The position numbers and the translations under genes are program-made. DNA of 64,000 nucleotides from Solwaraspora sp. WMMD406 (GTDB lineage Bacteria > Actinomycetota > Actinomycetes > Mycobacteriales > Micromonosporaceae): contig NZ_JARUBF010000001.1 in assembly GCF_029626025.1 (NCBI RefSeq), positions 1,116,001 to 1,180,000 on the forward strand. The letters are read 5' to 3'. The notes beneath the pieces are model-generated. The model did no database searches, was not told where the DNA came from, and saw nothing but the letters and a program-made list of their open reading frames with translations. This document shows positions 39,427 to 47,968 of the stretch, one piece after another (the stretch's first letter is position 1; every line of letters starts with the position of its first letter).

Positions 39427-40605
39427 GTGACGGTGCTGGACACCCGGGCGCTCAACCGGGCGACGCTGGCCCGGCAGTTGCTGCTCGACCGCGCGGACCT
39501 GCCGGTACGGGACGCCGTGGCGCAGCTGTGCGGGCTGCAGGCGCAGGAGCCGCAGGAGCCGTTCGTCGGGCTCTGGTCCCGGCTACGCGCCTTTCGTCCG
39601 GTGACGCTGTCGGAGCTGCTGACCGGGCGGCAGGTGGTACGGACCCACCTGATGCGCCGTACCGTCCACCTGCTCACCACCGACGACGTGCTGGCCTGGC
39701 GGGCGCGCCACGACGCGATGTTGCGTCAACGGGTGCTCGGCGTCTACCGCCGCGAACTCGCCGGAGTGGACCTCGACGAGCTCGCGGCGGCCGGTCAGGC
39801 GGTGCTGGCCGATGGCGAAGCTCGCTCGATGGGTGAGCTCGCGCGGGCGGTCGCCGCCCGCTGGCCGCGTTCCGAGCCCCGCGCGCTGGGCGAGATGCTG
39901 ATAGGTGCGCTGATCCCGGTGGTGCAAGTGCCGCCGCGTGGCCTGTGGCGGACCGGAGGGGGCGCACGCTACCTGCCGCTGGCCGCCTGGGCCGGCCGGG
40001 ACATCGCCCCGCCGGCACCGGCTCGCGGCGAACCGGGCGGCGGCGATCCGGGCGGGGCCGATCCGGCCGGGGCCGATCCGGGCGGGGCCGATCCGGGCGG
40101 CGCTGATCCGGTCGGCCAGGTGCTGCTCCGCCGATACCTGGCCGCGTTCGGCCCGGCGGCCACCGCCGACCTGCGCGCCTGGTGCGGCCTGGCCGGACTG
40201 CCCACAGCGGTGGCCGCCAGCCGGGAACAGCTCGTCGCCTTCCGCGACGAGCGTGGCCGCGAGCTGCTGGACCTGCCCGACGCGCCGCGCCCCGACCCCG
40301 ACACCCCGGCCCCGGTGCGGTTCCTGCCCGCGTTCGACAACGCGGTTCTCGGATACCACGACCGCGGTCGGATCATCGACGACGCCCATCGTGGACTGTC
40401 GGTCACCGGGGCGCGGTTCGTCCTGGTCGACGGCCGGGTCGCCGCGACCTGGGCGGCCAAGGACAGCGTGGTGACCGTCACCCCGCTGCGTCCACTGTCT
40501 GCCACGGACCGGTCCGCCGTCGTCGAGGAGGGACGCGACGTCGCGGCCTTCCTCTCCGACGGCGAGCATCGACGGGTACGGCTGACCGAGGTCGCCGCCG
40601 GGTAG
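39427..40605 (+). CDS. AlkZ-type winged-helix DNA glycosylase (HTH_42)
   Basis: A 392-residue winged-helix protein of the YcaQ/AlkZ family. Residues 34-50 read LCGLQAQEPQEPFVGLW with the QxQ motif (Gln38, Gln40), the active-site signature of the AlkZ branch, which excises bulky or crosslinked alkyl adducts. LMRRTVHLLTTDDVLAWRAR and the C-terminal RFLPAFDNAVLGYHDRGRII are also typical. A central Asp-Pro-Gly-Gly-Ala repeat (around residues 207-227) is encoded by a 15-bp tandem repeat. GTG start 3 bp after the VOC gene stop. Known AlkZ proteins protect producers of DNA-damaging metabolites; most family members are housekeeping. Confidence 0.82.
   Translation: MTVLDTRALNRATLARQLLLDRADLPVRDAVAQLCGLQAQEPQEPFVGLWSRLRAFRPVTLSELLTGRQVVRTHLMRRTVHLLTTDDVLAWRARHDAMLRQRVLGVYRRELAGVDLDELAAAGQAVLADGEARSMGELARAVAARWPRSEPRALGEMLIGALIPVVQVPPRGLWRTGGGARYLPLAAWAGRDIAPPAPARGEPGGGDPGGADPAGADPGGADPGGADPVGQVLLRRYLAAFGPAATADLRAWCGLAGLPTAVAASREQLVAFRDERGRELLDLPDAPRPDPDTPAPVRFLPAFDNAVLGYHDRGRIIDDAHRGLSVTGARFVLVDGRVAATWAAKDSVVTVTPLRPLSATDRSAVVEEGRDVAAFLSDGEHRRVRLTEVAAG
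40045..40104. repeat. 15-bp tandem repeat inside the glycosylase gene
   Basis: Four 15-bp units beginning GATCCG (GATCCGGGCGGGGCC and variants) encode Asp-Pro-Gly/Ala-Gly-Ala. The unit length keeps the frame, so copy number can vary without loss of the protein. Confidence 0.85.
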
Positions 40606-40796
40606 CCGCCGGTCGCCGCGTCGACACCGCGTTCCGCTCGTGGCGCGGTGTCACGCTGCACCCTGTATGGCGAAACGCTGTCCTGCGCGGCCGCGCGGCC
40701 TGCTCGCGGTAACCCCGGCCGTGGCCTGTACCGATGGACTGGAGACGTCGCCCCGGGCCAGGTAGCTGAGACAGCGGCAGGCGAGGATGTCAGGCG

Positions 40797-41825
40797 TCAC
40801 CGAGGGACCGCCTCGATGACGCTGTGCCCTCGGGTCGTCGCCATCCCTGGATCGTCCCGCACCCGCCGGATCTTGAATCCCGCCGCAACGAGGAGCTCCG
40901 TCCACTCGTCCTCCGTCCGTTCCTTGCCACCGAGGACGACCAGCATGAGGAGATCTGCCAGCACACTGCGTATGTCGCCCTCGGCAGGCCGCAGAACGCT
41001 CTCGACCAGCACGAGCCGTGCGTGTGCAGACATGGCTGCCCGGACCGTTTCGAGGATCTTCAGCGCATTCTCGTCGTTCCAGTCGTGCAGGACCCGAGAG
41101 AGGATGTAAACGTCACCCCCGGAGGGAACCGAGTCGAAAAAGCTCTCTCCGATCAACGTGCAGCGGTCGGCTACGCCGGCCCGCGCCAGGTTATCTTTTG
41201 CCTGCTGTACGGTCTCAGGTAGATCCTGGAGCACCCCAGACATCCTCGGATATCGCGCGAGAATCGAGGCAATGAGTCTACCGTCACCACCGCCAACGTC
41301 GATGACAGCTGCTTCTTCCTCAAACTGGTAGCGCTGAATGGCGGCGATCGCTGCGGGCATGGTGGCGCCCATCGCCCGGTTGAAGAGGTGCGCTTCTTCA
41401 GGGTGACTTTCCAGGAATTCGAAATAATTCAACCCGTACGCTTTGTCGAATGCCGGACGTCCGGACTTCACTGTGTGTATCACGTCCGCCCATGCGCGGA
41501 AAACCGCACCGCTCTGTAGGAGCACTCCGTCGCGGAACCCGTCTCCGGAGTCGGTTGCGAGCGCCTTTCCGGCTTGGCCAAGGGTGAAGGATTTCCCGGA
41601 GTGCTCGGCTAGCACGCCGAGCGCGGTGAGGGCTCGGCAGAATCGGTACAACGCGTCTTCGTCGCTGTCGGTTGCTCTGGCGATGTCCTTGATCGCCATG
41701 GGCACATCCCCGAGCAGATCAGCAAGTCCCAGGTAAGCGGCTACGTAGATCGTCTGGCCGATCCATGGACCGGAGGAATGGTATATCTCGTGGAGGTTCT
41801 TTGCTGCTTCAGACTCGGTGGACAT
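40797..41825 (-). CDS. SAM-dependent O-methyltransferase (plant COMT-like, polyketide type)
   Basis: A 342-residue methyltransferase. The N-terminal dimerisation domain shows SGPWIGQTIYVAAYLGLADL. The SAM site is VIDVGGGDGRLIASIL, and YILSRVLHDWNDENA carries the catalytic-type histidine of this family. Closest known plan is TcmN/TcmO- or DnrK-like enzymes that methylate phenolic hydroxyls of aromatic polyketides. Base composition is visibly lower in GC than the genes before it. It is a paralogue of 45237-46271, on the other side of an IS630 element and in opposite orientation. Confidence 0.9.
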   Translation of the reverse strand: MSTESEAAKNLHEIYHSSGPWIGQTIYVAAYLGLADLLGDVPMAIKDIARATDSDEDALYRFCRALTALGVLAEHSGKSFTLGQAGKALATDSGDGFRDGVLLQSGAVFRAWADVIHTVKSGRPAFDKAYGLNYFEFLESHPEEAHLFNRAMGATMPAAIAAIQRYQFEEEAAVIDVGGGDGRLIASILARYPRMSGVLQDLPETVQQAKDNLARAGVADRCTLIGESFFDSVPSGGDVYILSRVLHDWNDENALKILETVRAAMSAHARLVLVESVLRPAEGDIRSVLADLLMLVVLGGKERTEDEWTELLVAAGFKIRRVRDDPGMATTRGHSVIEAVPR

Positions 41826-41908
41826 GCTCCTCCATCGGGTTTCAAGATCTGTGCCGGGTACTGGCGTTCTCGTCCTGGACCGGCCGGCCGGTCGTTCGTG
41901 AACCCGGG

Positions 41909-42754
41909 TCAGGTGCCGTCCGCCGGCAGTTCAGCCACGACGAGAAGGTAGCCGAGCTCCCATACCTCGATCAGGTCCGAAAGGCTAAGATCGTCGGCCA
42001 TGTCAGAGCCCAGCGAGGCATCGATGGTCTTCCGGTCGTTGGCGATCCGTTGGGCGATTCCTTCGAGAGTCCGCCGCATTACCTGACCGCTGATATCCGA
42101 AAGTTCAACCAGCCGTAGTCCGGCCTCGCGAACCAGGCGCGGATAATCATCTATTGTTACCATCGGGCCGATCACCCAGTTACTGCGGAACTTGTTGACC
42201 ACAGCGCGTTTTTGCTCCGGGATCGGGGCGCGTTCGAAGAAGTCGGTGAGTACGACGCGGCCACCCGGCCGGATCACTCGCGCGATTTCCCGTAGCACTT
42301 GGAGGCGGTCTGGCATGTGAATGATCGACTCGAGTGCCCAAACTGCGTCGAACGATGCCGGCTCGAAAGGTAGATCGGCCGCGTCCGCGTACCGGAAGGA
42401 GACCCGACCCGACAGTCCTTCAGCGTCGGCTCGGGCGGTGGCGCGTTTTACCTGTTCGTGGCTTACTGTGATTCCGACGACCTCACCGCCGACGGAGTTG
42501 GCGATGCGGATAGCCGGAGTGCCCATTCCGCAGCCGATGTCGAGCACGCGATCGTTCGGCCTGGCCTGGAGCTTTTCGAGCATCAGTTCGGTAAGTCGCT
42601 CCTCGGCGCGTTCCAGTGGCCAGGTATCGTTCGCGGTGTCCCAGTAGCCGAAGTGCATGTTGTGGTCGCCGCTGAAGTTGTCGGACTCGAATCCTGCCAT
42701 CTGGTCATAGAGTTGGCCTACTCGACTGGTGGTGGTTTCCTCTGCCTGAGACAT
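41909..42754 (-). CDS. SAM-dependent methyltransferase (class I, UbiE-like)
   Basis: A 281-residue class I methyltransferase. HNMHFGYWD and the SAM motif VLDIGCGMGTPAIRIANSVG, then SFDAVWALESIIHMPDR and RPGGRVVLTDFFERAP, place it with the sterol/geranyl-diphosphate/sugar methyltransferase group common in antibiotic clusters. It could methylate carbon or nitrogen. It lies 83 bp upstream (minus strand) of the O-methyltransferase and probably shares its transcript. Upstream DNA (42755-43266) is AT-richer and holds its promoter. GC content is low for the window. Confidence 0.87.
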   Translation of the reverse strand: MSQAEETTTSRVGQLYDQMAGFESDNFSGDHNMHFGYWDTANDTWPLERAEERLTELMLEKLQARPNDRVLDIGCGMGTPAIRIANSVGGEVVGITVSHEQVKRATARADAEGLSGRVSFRYADAADLPFEPASFDAVWALESIIHMPDRLQVLREIARVIRPGGRVVLTDFFERAPIPEQKRAVVNKFRSNWVIGPMVTIDDYPRLVREAGLRLVELSDISGQVMRRTLEGIAQRIANDRKTIDASLGSDMADDLSLSDLIEVWELGYLLVVAELPADGT

Positions 42755-43266
42755 GGGTTCCTCCGTTTTGTCCGAGCTAGCCGAAGTGCATTTTCGTGAC
42801 TATTCCGAAACCAAACGGGCGGCTGAGACGGCTGTGGCAGCTTTCGTTGGTTACCGGAGTGTGTCACACGATGCAATGTGTACCGCCGCGAACGTTAGCA
42901 ACTCGTTCGTGGCTGGGGCAAGAAAATCTCGCGCGGCGACATTGTTCGGAGTTTGTATCGGTAGCCCACTGACGACAGTTTTCCAGCATGACTTACTGGT
43001 GTTTCAGGGGTCGGGAGGGGCGGGGTCGGGTTGTTCCGCGCATCACCGTGCCTAGGGGGTCGTTCGTTGGGTCTGATGCTGTGGCTGCTACTAGCTGTAC
43101 CTTCCGGATGCCACCTGACCTGCTGTTAGTTGTAGTCCGTTGGTGGCGCGACCGAACGGGTGCGGGTGAGGTTGCGGCTAGGTCGACTCAAGTGGTCGCG
43201 CCGTCGGCTGCTCGTACAGGCTTGACGATATGAGGAGCTTTCGATATCGTCTGGGTTCAGACCTAA
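42755..43266. other. 512-bp AT-richer intergenic region before the IS630 element
   Basis: No gene supported. Contains the promoter zone of the minus-strand methyltransferases and, at 43224-43251, an inverted repeat with 8-bp arms GACGATAT/ATATCGTC (12-base spacer) that could be an operator. Ends at the left end of the IS. Confidence 0.55.
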
Positions 43267-43293
43267 GTGGTTCAGGTCGTAAGTCCTTCGGGG
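43267..43293 (+). repeat. IS630 left terminal inverted repeat
   Basis: Starts GTGGTTCAGGTCGTAAGTCC and is the exact reverse complement of 44944-44970 over 27 bases. Preceded by CCTAA. Confidence 0.92.
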
Positions 43294-43324
43294 GTTGACG
43301 GTCCGGACCTGGCGCGGTTGGTGA

Positions 43325-43639
43325 TCAAGAGGTCCTGGGGCTGAGCTTGAGGTCGCAGACCAGGTCGAAGGCTTCCTCGGTGGTGCCGGTGAACCAGACC
43401 TGGTTCTCGTAGTCGTTCGTGCTGGCGGTGTGGATGGCGGTACCCCACCGGTGGGCGGAACCGCCGTAACGCAGTCGCATCAGGGGGAGCCGTTCACCGT
43501 CGGTCAGCTCGACGGTGACGTAGGCGAACTGGCCGTGGTACCGCACGTGCACGCCCGCCACCTGTGGCCAGTTCCGGCGGGCGTGCCCGCTCAGCCGCTG
43601 GATCAAGGACGCCTTGGTCGACGCGGGGATCGTGGGCAT
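43325..43639 (-). CDS. Hypothetical protein carried inside the IS630 element
   Basis: A 104-residue protein with SGHARRNWPQVAGVHVRYHG, FAYVTVELTDGERLPLMRLR, YGGSAHRWGTAIHTASTNDY and a final AFDLVCDLKLSPRTS. I recognise similar proteins in actinomycete accessory DNA, often annotated hypothetical, without known function. It lies wholly between the terminal repeats, 32 bp from the left one, and is transcribed away from the transposase. It could be a passenger or a regulator of transposition. Ribosome site GAGG lies close to the ATG at 43639. Confidence 0.72.
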   Translation of the reverse strand: MPTIPASTKASLIQRLSGHARRNWPQVAGVHVRYHGQFAYVTVELTDGERLPLMRLRYGGSAHRWGTAIHTASTNDYENQVWFTGTTEEAFDLVCDLKLSPRTS

Positions 43640-43746
43640 GGCCTCATCCTCCCCGTTCGCGGCGTGTCACGTGCCGCTGTCGAGCCGTCATCCGGCAAGG
43701 ATCGTGATCCGCCACGGGGGCCGTCGATCGACCGTGGAGTCCTCCA

Positions 43747-44943
43747 GTGCCCGCCTGCCACGCCCGCCAGATCACCGTGTCCGCCGCCGACCGGCACCGG
43801 CTCGAAACCCTGGCCCGCTCACATGCCGCCGGCTACCAGCAGGTCATCCGCGCCCGGATCGTCCGCGACGCCGCCCGTGGCCACTCCAACGCGGCGATCG
43901 CCCGCCGGCATCAGGTCACCGTCGACACGGTACGACGCTGGCGCGGTCGGTACGCCGACGAGGGCATGGCCGGGCTGACAGACCGACCCCGCAGCGGACG
44001 ACCGCCCCGTCTCACCCCGGTCCAGATCGCCGAGGTCAAAGCCCTGGCCTGTCAACTACCGGCCGAGACCGGCACACCGCTGTCGAAGTGGAACTGCCCC
44101 GACCTCGCCAGAGAGGTCGCCGCCCGGGGAATCGCCGAGACGATCTCACCGGCCACGATCCGCAGAATCCTGGCCGCCGACACGATCAAACCCTGGCGAC
44201 ACCAGTCGTGGATCTTCATCCGGGACCCGGACTTCGCCACCCGCGCCACCCGCGTCCTGAACCTCTACCAGCGCGTCTTCGACGGTCGGCCACTGGGCGA
44301 CGACGAGTACGTCATCAGCGCCGACGAGAAGACCTCCATCCAGGCCCGCTGCCGCTGCCACCCCACACTGCCCCCCGGCACCGGCCGCGCCATGCGGGTC
44401 AACCACGAGTACGACCGCGGCGGCGCCCTCGCCTACCTCGCCGCCTACGACGTGCACCGCGCCCACGTCATCGGACTCTGCCACGACACCACCGGCATCA
44501 CCCCGTTCACCGACCTCGTCGACGAGGTCATGACCCGGGAACCGTACGCCTCCGCCCGCCGCGTGTTCTGGATCGTCGACAACGGCTCCTCCCACCGGGG
44601 CCAGACCGCGATCGACCGCCTGCGCAGGCGCTACCCCAACGCCGTCATGATCCACACCCCGGTCCACGCCTCCTGGCTCAACCAAATCGAGATCTACTTC
44701 TCCATCGTGCAACGCAAAGTCGTCACCCCCAACGACTTCACCAGCCTCGACCAGGTGCAATACCGCCTCGCCGCCTTCGAACAGCGCTACAACGCGACCG
44801 CCCGGCCCTTCAGATGGAAGTTCACCCCGACCGACCTCACCGACCTACTGGCCCGGATCGAACGACACGAACGGAAAGACCCACACCCCGAGCAACACGC
44901 CGACTGCCAACACCAGCCCGCCGCACACGCCCAGGCCGCGTAA
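43747..44943 (+). CDS. IS630-family transposase
   Basis: A 398-residue transposase. The N-terminal half is a helix-turn-helix pair (NAAIARRHQVTVDTVRRWRG and GIAETISPATIRRILAADTI). The catalytic DDE domain shows VISADEKTSIQ (first Asp), FWIVDNGSSHRG (second Asp) and WLNQIEIYFSIVQRKVV (Glu), so the active site looks intact. A His/Ala-rich tail ends at the stop at 44941-44943, directly touching the right terminal repeat. Likely active. Confidence 0.95.
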   Translation: MPACHARQITVSAADRHRLETLARSHAAGYQQVIRARIVRDAARGHSNAAIARRHQVTVDTVRRWRGRYADEGMAGLTDRPRSGRPPRLTPVQIAEVKALACQLPAETGTPLSKWNCPDLAREVAARGIAETISPATIRRILAADTIKPWRHQSWIFIRDPDFATRATRVLNLYQRVFDGRPLGDDEYVISADEKTSIQARCRCHPTLPPGTGRAMRVNHEYDRGGALAYLAAYDVHRAHVIGLCHDTTGITPFTDLVDEVMTREPYASARRVFWIVDNGSSHRGQTAIDRLRRRYPNAVMIHTPVHASWLNQIEIYFSIVQRKVVTPNDFTSLDQVQYRLAAFEQRYNATARPFRWKFTPTDLTDLLARIERHERKDPHPEQHADCQHQPAAHAQAA

Positions 44944-44970
44944 CCCCGAAGGACTTACGACCTGAACCAC
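44944..44970 (-). repeat. IS630 right terminal inverted repeat
   Basis: Exact reverse complement of 43267-43293 over 27 bases; begins one base after the transposase stop codon and is followed by TAAGG. Confidence 0.92.
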
Positions 44971-45236
44971 TAAGGGGACAGATGATCATGTCCGATGCGT
45001 ACGCGGCGATTCAATTTTGATCTTGTTTTCAGGGATTGGATCTCGGAAGAGAGTCGCTCCGGAGGTACCGGGCATCGGTCCTGACTCCGGTTCGCCAATA
45101 CCGGCTTACCTCCAGGATGCCCGGTGTAGCTGGCATATTTCAATGCGGGCGTTCTCTGCCCGCATCTCGGCTGCCCGTCATGAGGTCCTGTCAAAAATCG
45201 GAGTCCCGCCCTGAATCCTGCCCAAAGGAGGAGACC

Positions 45237-46271
45237 GTGCCCGCCCCATCTCCATCTGCGACCCGCGACCTGATGCAGCTCTATCACATGGGGGGACCCT
45301 GGATCGGGCAGACGTTCTATGTCGCTGCCGAACTCGGCCTCGCCGACTACCTGGGTTCAGACCCTGTTTCGGTTGCGGAACTCGCTACCCGTACCGAGGC
45401 GAACGAAGAGGCCTTGTACCGATTCTGCCGAGTCCTCGCCGCTCTGGGCGTGCTGGAGGCCCACCCCGACCGGCACTTTTCGCTCACCGAGGCAGGATAC
45501 GCCCTGCGCAGTGATGCTCCCGGAGGGTTCCGTTACGGCGTCATGCTGCAGAGCGGAGCCTGCTTCCGCGCGTGGACCGAAGTGATGCACACCGTGCGCA
45601 CGGGCAAGCCCGCCTTCGACAAGGTGCACGGGGCCGCGTACTACGACTACCTCGACGCCAACCCGGCGGAGAACGAGCTGTTCAACCGGGCGATGGGCGT
45701 CACCTCCCTGGCACCGGCCATCGCCGCACTCGAACGCTACGACTTCACAGGCATCAAACGCGTCGTCGACGTGGGTGGTGGCGTCGGGACCCTGCTCGCG
45801 GCCGTGCTGCGGATGAACCCGGGGATGTCGGGCGTCGTCCAAGACCTTGCGACCGTCGCTGCCGAAGCTCCGGCTCATCTCGCGGAGCAGGGTGTCCAGG
45901 ATCGGGTGGACGTCGTCACCGGTAGCTTCTTCGACTCGGTGGTGCCCGGTGCGGACGCGTACGTACTCTCCCGGGTGCTGCACAACTGGAACGACGACGA
46001 CTGCCTGAAGATCCTGCGGCGTGTGCACCAGGCGATGCCGCCGCACGGCAAGCTCATCGTGATCGACAGCGTCGTGCCCGAGTCCGGCGGCTTGCACCCC
46101 AGCATGCTCGCGGACCTTTTCATGATGGTCATTCTCGGCGGCAAGGAACGTACCGAAGCTGACTGGCAGCGGTTGCTCTTCGAAGCAGGCTTCCGCATGA
46201 CACGCGCGGTCCAGGCCGACAACGTCGGTGACACGCTCGTCCACGCCCTCGTCGAAGCTGTGCCTCGCTGA
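45237..46271 (+). CDS. SAM-dependent O-methyltransferase (polyketide type), paralogue
   Basis: A 344-residue methyltransferase with GGPWIGQTFYVAAELGLADY, the SAM motif RVVDVGGGVGTLLAAVL and YVLSRVLHNWNDDDC with the catalytic-type histidine. It shares most of its motifs with the product of 40797-41825 (ALYRFCR, LGVLEAH, VMLQSGACFRAW, AFDKVHG, LGGKERTE), so the two are paralogues. GTG 45237 follows AAAGGAGG; an upstream in-frame extension to 45036 is rejected. It is followed by a Tat-exported flavin oxidase after 99 bp. Each copy may methylate a different phenol of the same polyketide. Confidence 0.9.
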   Translation: MPAPSPSATRDLMQLYHMGGPWIGQTFYVAAELGLADYLGSDPVSVAELATRTEANEEALYRFCRVLAALGVLEAHPDRHFSLTEAGYALRSDAPGGFRYGVMLQSGACFRAWTEVMHTVRTGKPAFDKVHGAAYYDYLDANPAENELFNRAMGVTSLAPAIAALERYDFTGIKRVVDVGGGVGTLLAAVLRMNPGMSGVVQDLATVAAEAPAHLAEQGVQDRVDVVTGSFFDSVVPGADAYVLSRVLHNWNDDDCLKILRRVHQAMPPHGKLIVIDSVVPESGGLHPSMLADLFMMVILGGKERTEADWQRLLFEAGFRMTRAVQADNVGDTLVHALVEAVPR

Positions 46272-46370
46272 CCACGGTGTTCTTCCGACGTGGCGATACG
46301 GCCGATGTCGCTGCGGTTCAGACACCACGCTCACATGTCCGTACTAACACATCGAAGCGAGGCACAGCTC

Positions 46371-47894
46371 ATGCTTTCCCGAAGAGCGTTCATCCGGGCG
46401 GGAGCTACCGCAACCCTGGCATTGGCTGGCGCGACCAGCGCGCTACCCGCAGTGTTCGCCGCGACTGCCAACCAGCCGGACTGGGCGCAGCTCCAGCAGC
46501 GTATGAAGGGCACTCTCGTGCTGCCCTCGGACGCGATATACGCCACCGCCAAACAAATCTCATGGAAAGAGTTCGACGGTATGCAGCCGGCGGCTGTCGC
46601 CTACTGCGAATCGGTCCTGGACGTCCGAGCCTGCCTGAAGTTCGCCCAAGCCAACGGGATCGCCGCGACAGCTCGTAGCGGCGGACACAGCTTCATGGGC
46701 TTCTCCCTGACCAGCGGTCTGGTGATCGACGTATCCCGGCTCAACAGCGTCAGGACCGTCGGCACAACCGCCATCGTGGGCGGTGGAGCGCTGCAGATCG
46801 ACATACTCAGCCGGCTGGCCGGCACCGGACTGGCATTGCCCGGCGGGCTCTTCCCGACCGTCGGATCGGGCGGTTTCGTTCAGGGCGGCGGACTGGGCTG
46901 GCAGACGCGGTTCCTCGGCATGGCGTCGGACACGCTCGAATCGGCGGTCGTGGTGCTCGCGGATGGCTCGGTGGTGGTTGCCTCCGAGAACTGGAACTCC
47001 GATCTCTACTGGGCGCTGCGCGGCGGGGGCGGCGGCAACTTCGGCATCGTCACTTCCTATCGGATGCAAGCTACCGCGGTGCCGACCATCTCGCGCTTCA
47101 ACCTCGCATGGAGCTGGGAGCAGGCCGCCGATGTCCTGACCGCCTGGCAACAGTGGGCCATCGCGTCGCCGCGGCGGCTCAGTTCGGGACCGGTCATCGC
47201 CCTCTTCGACGCAGCTGCGGGCAATGTGCCCACGGTCGCGGTGGCCGGCGTCTGGATGGGCGATCCGGCCGAGCTCCCGCCGTTGCTGGACTCCCTGGTC
47301 TCCGAGTCCGGCCACCAGCCGGCCACCCGCGTCGTCAGCGACGACACCTACACCGACGGGATGTTGGCCTGGTACAACTGCGGCAACCGGACGGTGCCGC
47401 AATGTCACCTCGAGGGCACCACCGACGAGGGCCAGATCCCCCGCTTCGGATGGTCGTTCGACCGCAGCCGCCTTTTCAGTCAGGCCATTCCAGCCACAGG
47501 CGTCGACGCCCTGCTCGCGGCCTTCGACGCGAACCGGGTCGCCGGCCACTCTCGATTCATCCGGGCCATCGTTCTCGGCGGCCAGGCCAACGACTTCAGC
47601 CGTACAGAAACGGCCTATGTGCATCGCGACTCCGAGTTCATCATGAGTATTGCCACCGGTTTGCCCACCGGTACGCCAAGCTCCTCCGACATGGCCGCCG
47701 CCCAGAGCTGGTCTAGCAACGTGTTCGATGTCGTCAATCCCTATTCTAACGGTGAGAGTTACGTCAACTATCTGGACCGAGTGCTGCCCGACTGGGCCGA
47801 CGCGTATTACAAGGAGAATCTAAGTCGACTGAGGATCGTAAAGAATCACTACGACCCGGAGAACTTCTTTAGCTTTTCGCAGAGTATCGCCTGA
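46371..47894 (+). CDS. Tat-exported berberine-bridge-like FAD oxidase (AknOx-like)
   Basis: A 507-residue flavoprotein. The twin-arginine signal SRRAFIRAGATATLALAGA covers residues 3-33. The PCMH-type FAD domain holds ATARSGGHSFMGFS with His106, the usual 8-alpha-histidyl FAD link. Where bicovalent members have Cys before Pro (as in GTCP), this protein reads GLFPTVGSGGF with Phe161, so only one covalent bond is expected. The C-terminal BBE segment YVNYLDRVLPDWADAYY and NHYDPENFFSFSQSI is complete. Relatives such as aclacinomycin oxidoreductase oxidise sugars or rings late in aromatic polyketide pathways, outside the cell. ATG 46371 begins the signal. Confidence 0.88.
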   Translation: MLSRRAFIRAGATATLALAGATSALPAVFAATANQPDWAQLQQRMKGTLVLPSDAIYATAKQISWKEFDGMQPAAVAYCESVLDVRACLKFAQANGIAATARSGGHSFMGFSLTSGLVIDVSRLNSVRTVGTTAIVGGGALQIDILSRLAGTGLALPGGLFPTVGSGGFVQGGGLGWQTRFLGMASDTLESAVVVLADGSVVVASENWNSDLYWALRGGGGGNFGIVTSYRMQATAVPTISRFNLAWSWEQAADVLTAWQQWAIASPRRLSSGPVIALFDAAAGNVPTVAVAGVWMGDPAELPPLLDSLVSESGHQPATRVVSDDTYTDGMLAWYNCGNRTVPQCHLEGTTDEGQIPRFGWSFDRSRLFSQAIPATGVDALLAAFDANRVAGHSRFIRAIVLGGQANDFSRTETAYVHRDSEFIMSIATGLPTGTPSSSDMAAAQSWSSNVFDVVNPYSNGESYVNYLDRVLPDWADAYYKENLSRLRIVKNHYDPENFFSFSQSIA

Positions 47895-47898
47895 TGTC

Positions 47899-47934
47899 AG
47901 TTGGTGGCCGGCCGACCTGGGCCGGCCACCAACT
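47899..47934 (+). terminator. Hairpin after the BBE oxidase gene
   Basis: AGTTGGTGGCCGGC (47899-47912) pairs perfectly with GCCGGCCACCAACT (47921-47934) around an 8-base loop, 5 bases after the stop. No T tract, but the 14-bp GC-rich stem suits an actinobacterial terminator. Confidence 0.75.
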
Positions 47935-47968
47935 AAGCTTGAGGCAATGATTAGCGAGCGGGGGAGCT

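Larger units (their letters stand above)
43267..44970. mobile_element. Complete IS630-family insertion sequence with passenger gene
   Basis: A 1704-bp element bounded by perfect 27-bp inverted repeats (43267-43293 and 44944-44970). It is flanked by TAA on both sides, containing the TA that IS630 elements duplicate. It carries a transposase with an intact DDE triad (43747-44943, plus) and a 104-residue gene on the other strand (43325-43639). It separates the two O-methyltransferase genes and interrupts no recognisable gene. Exact matching of the ends suggests recent arrival. Confidence 0.92.
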
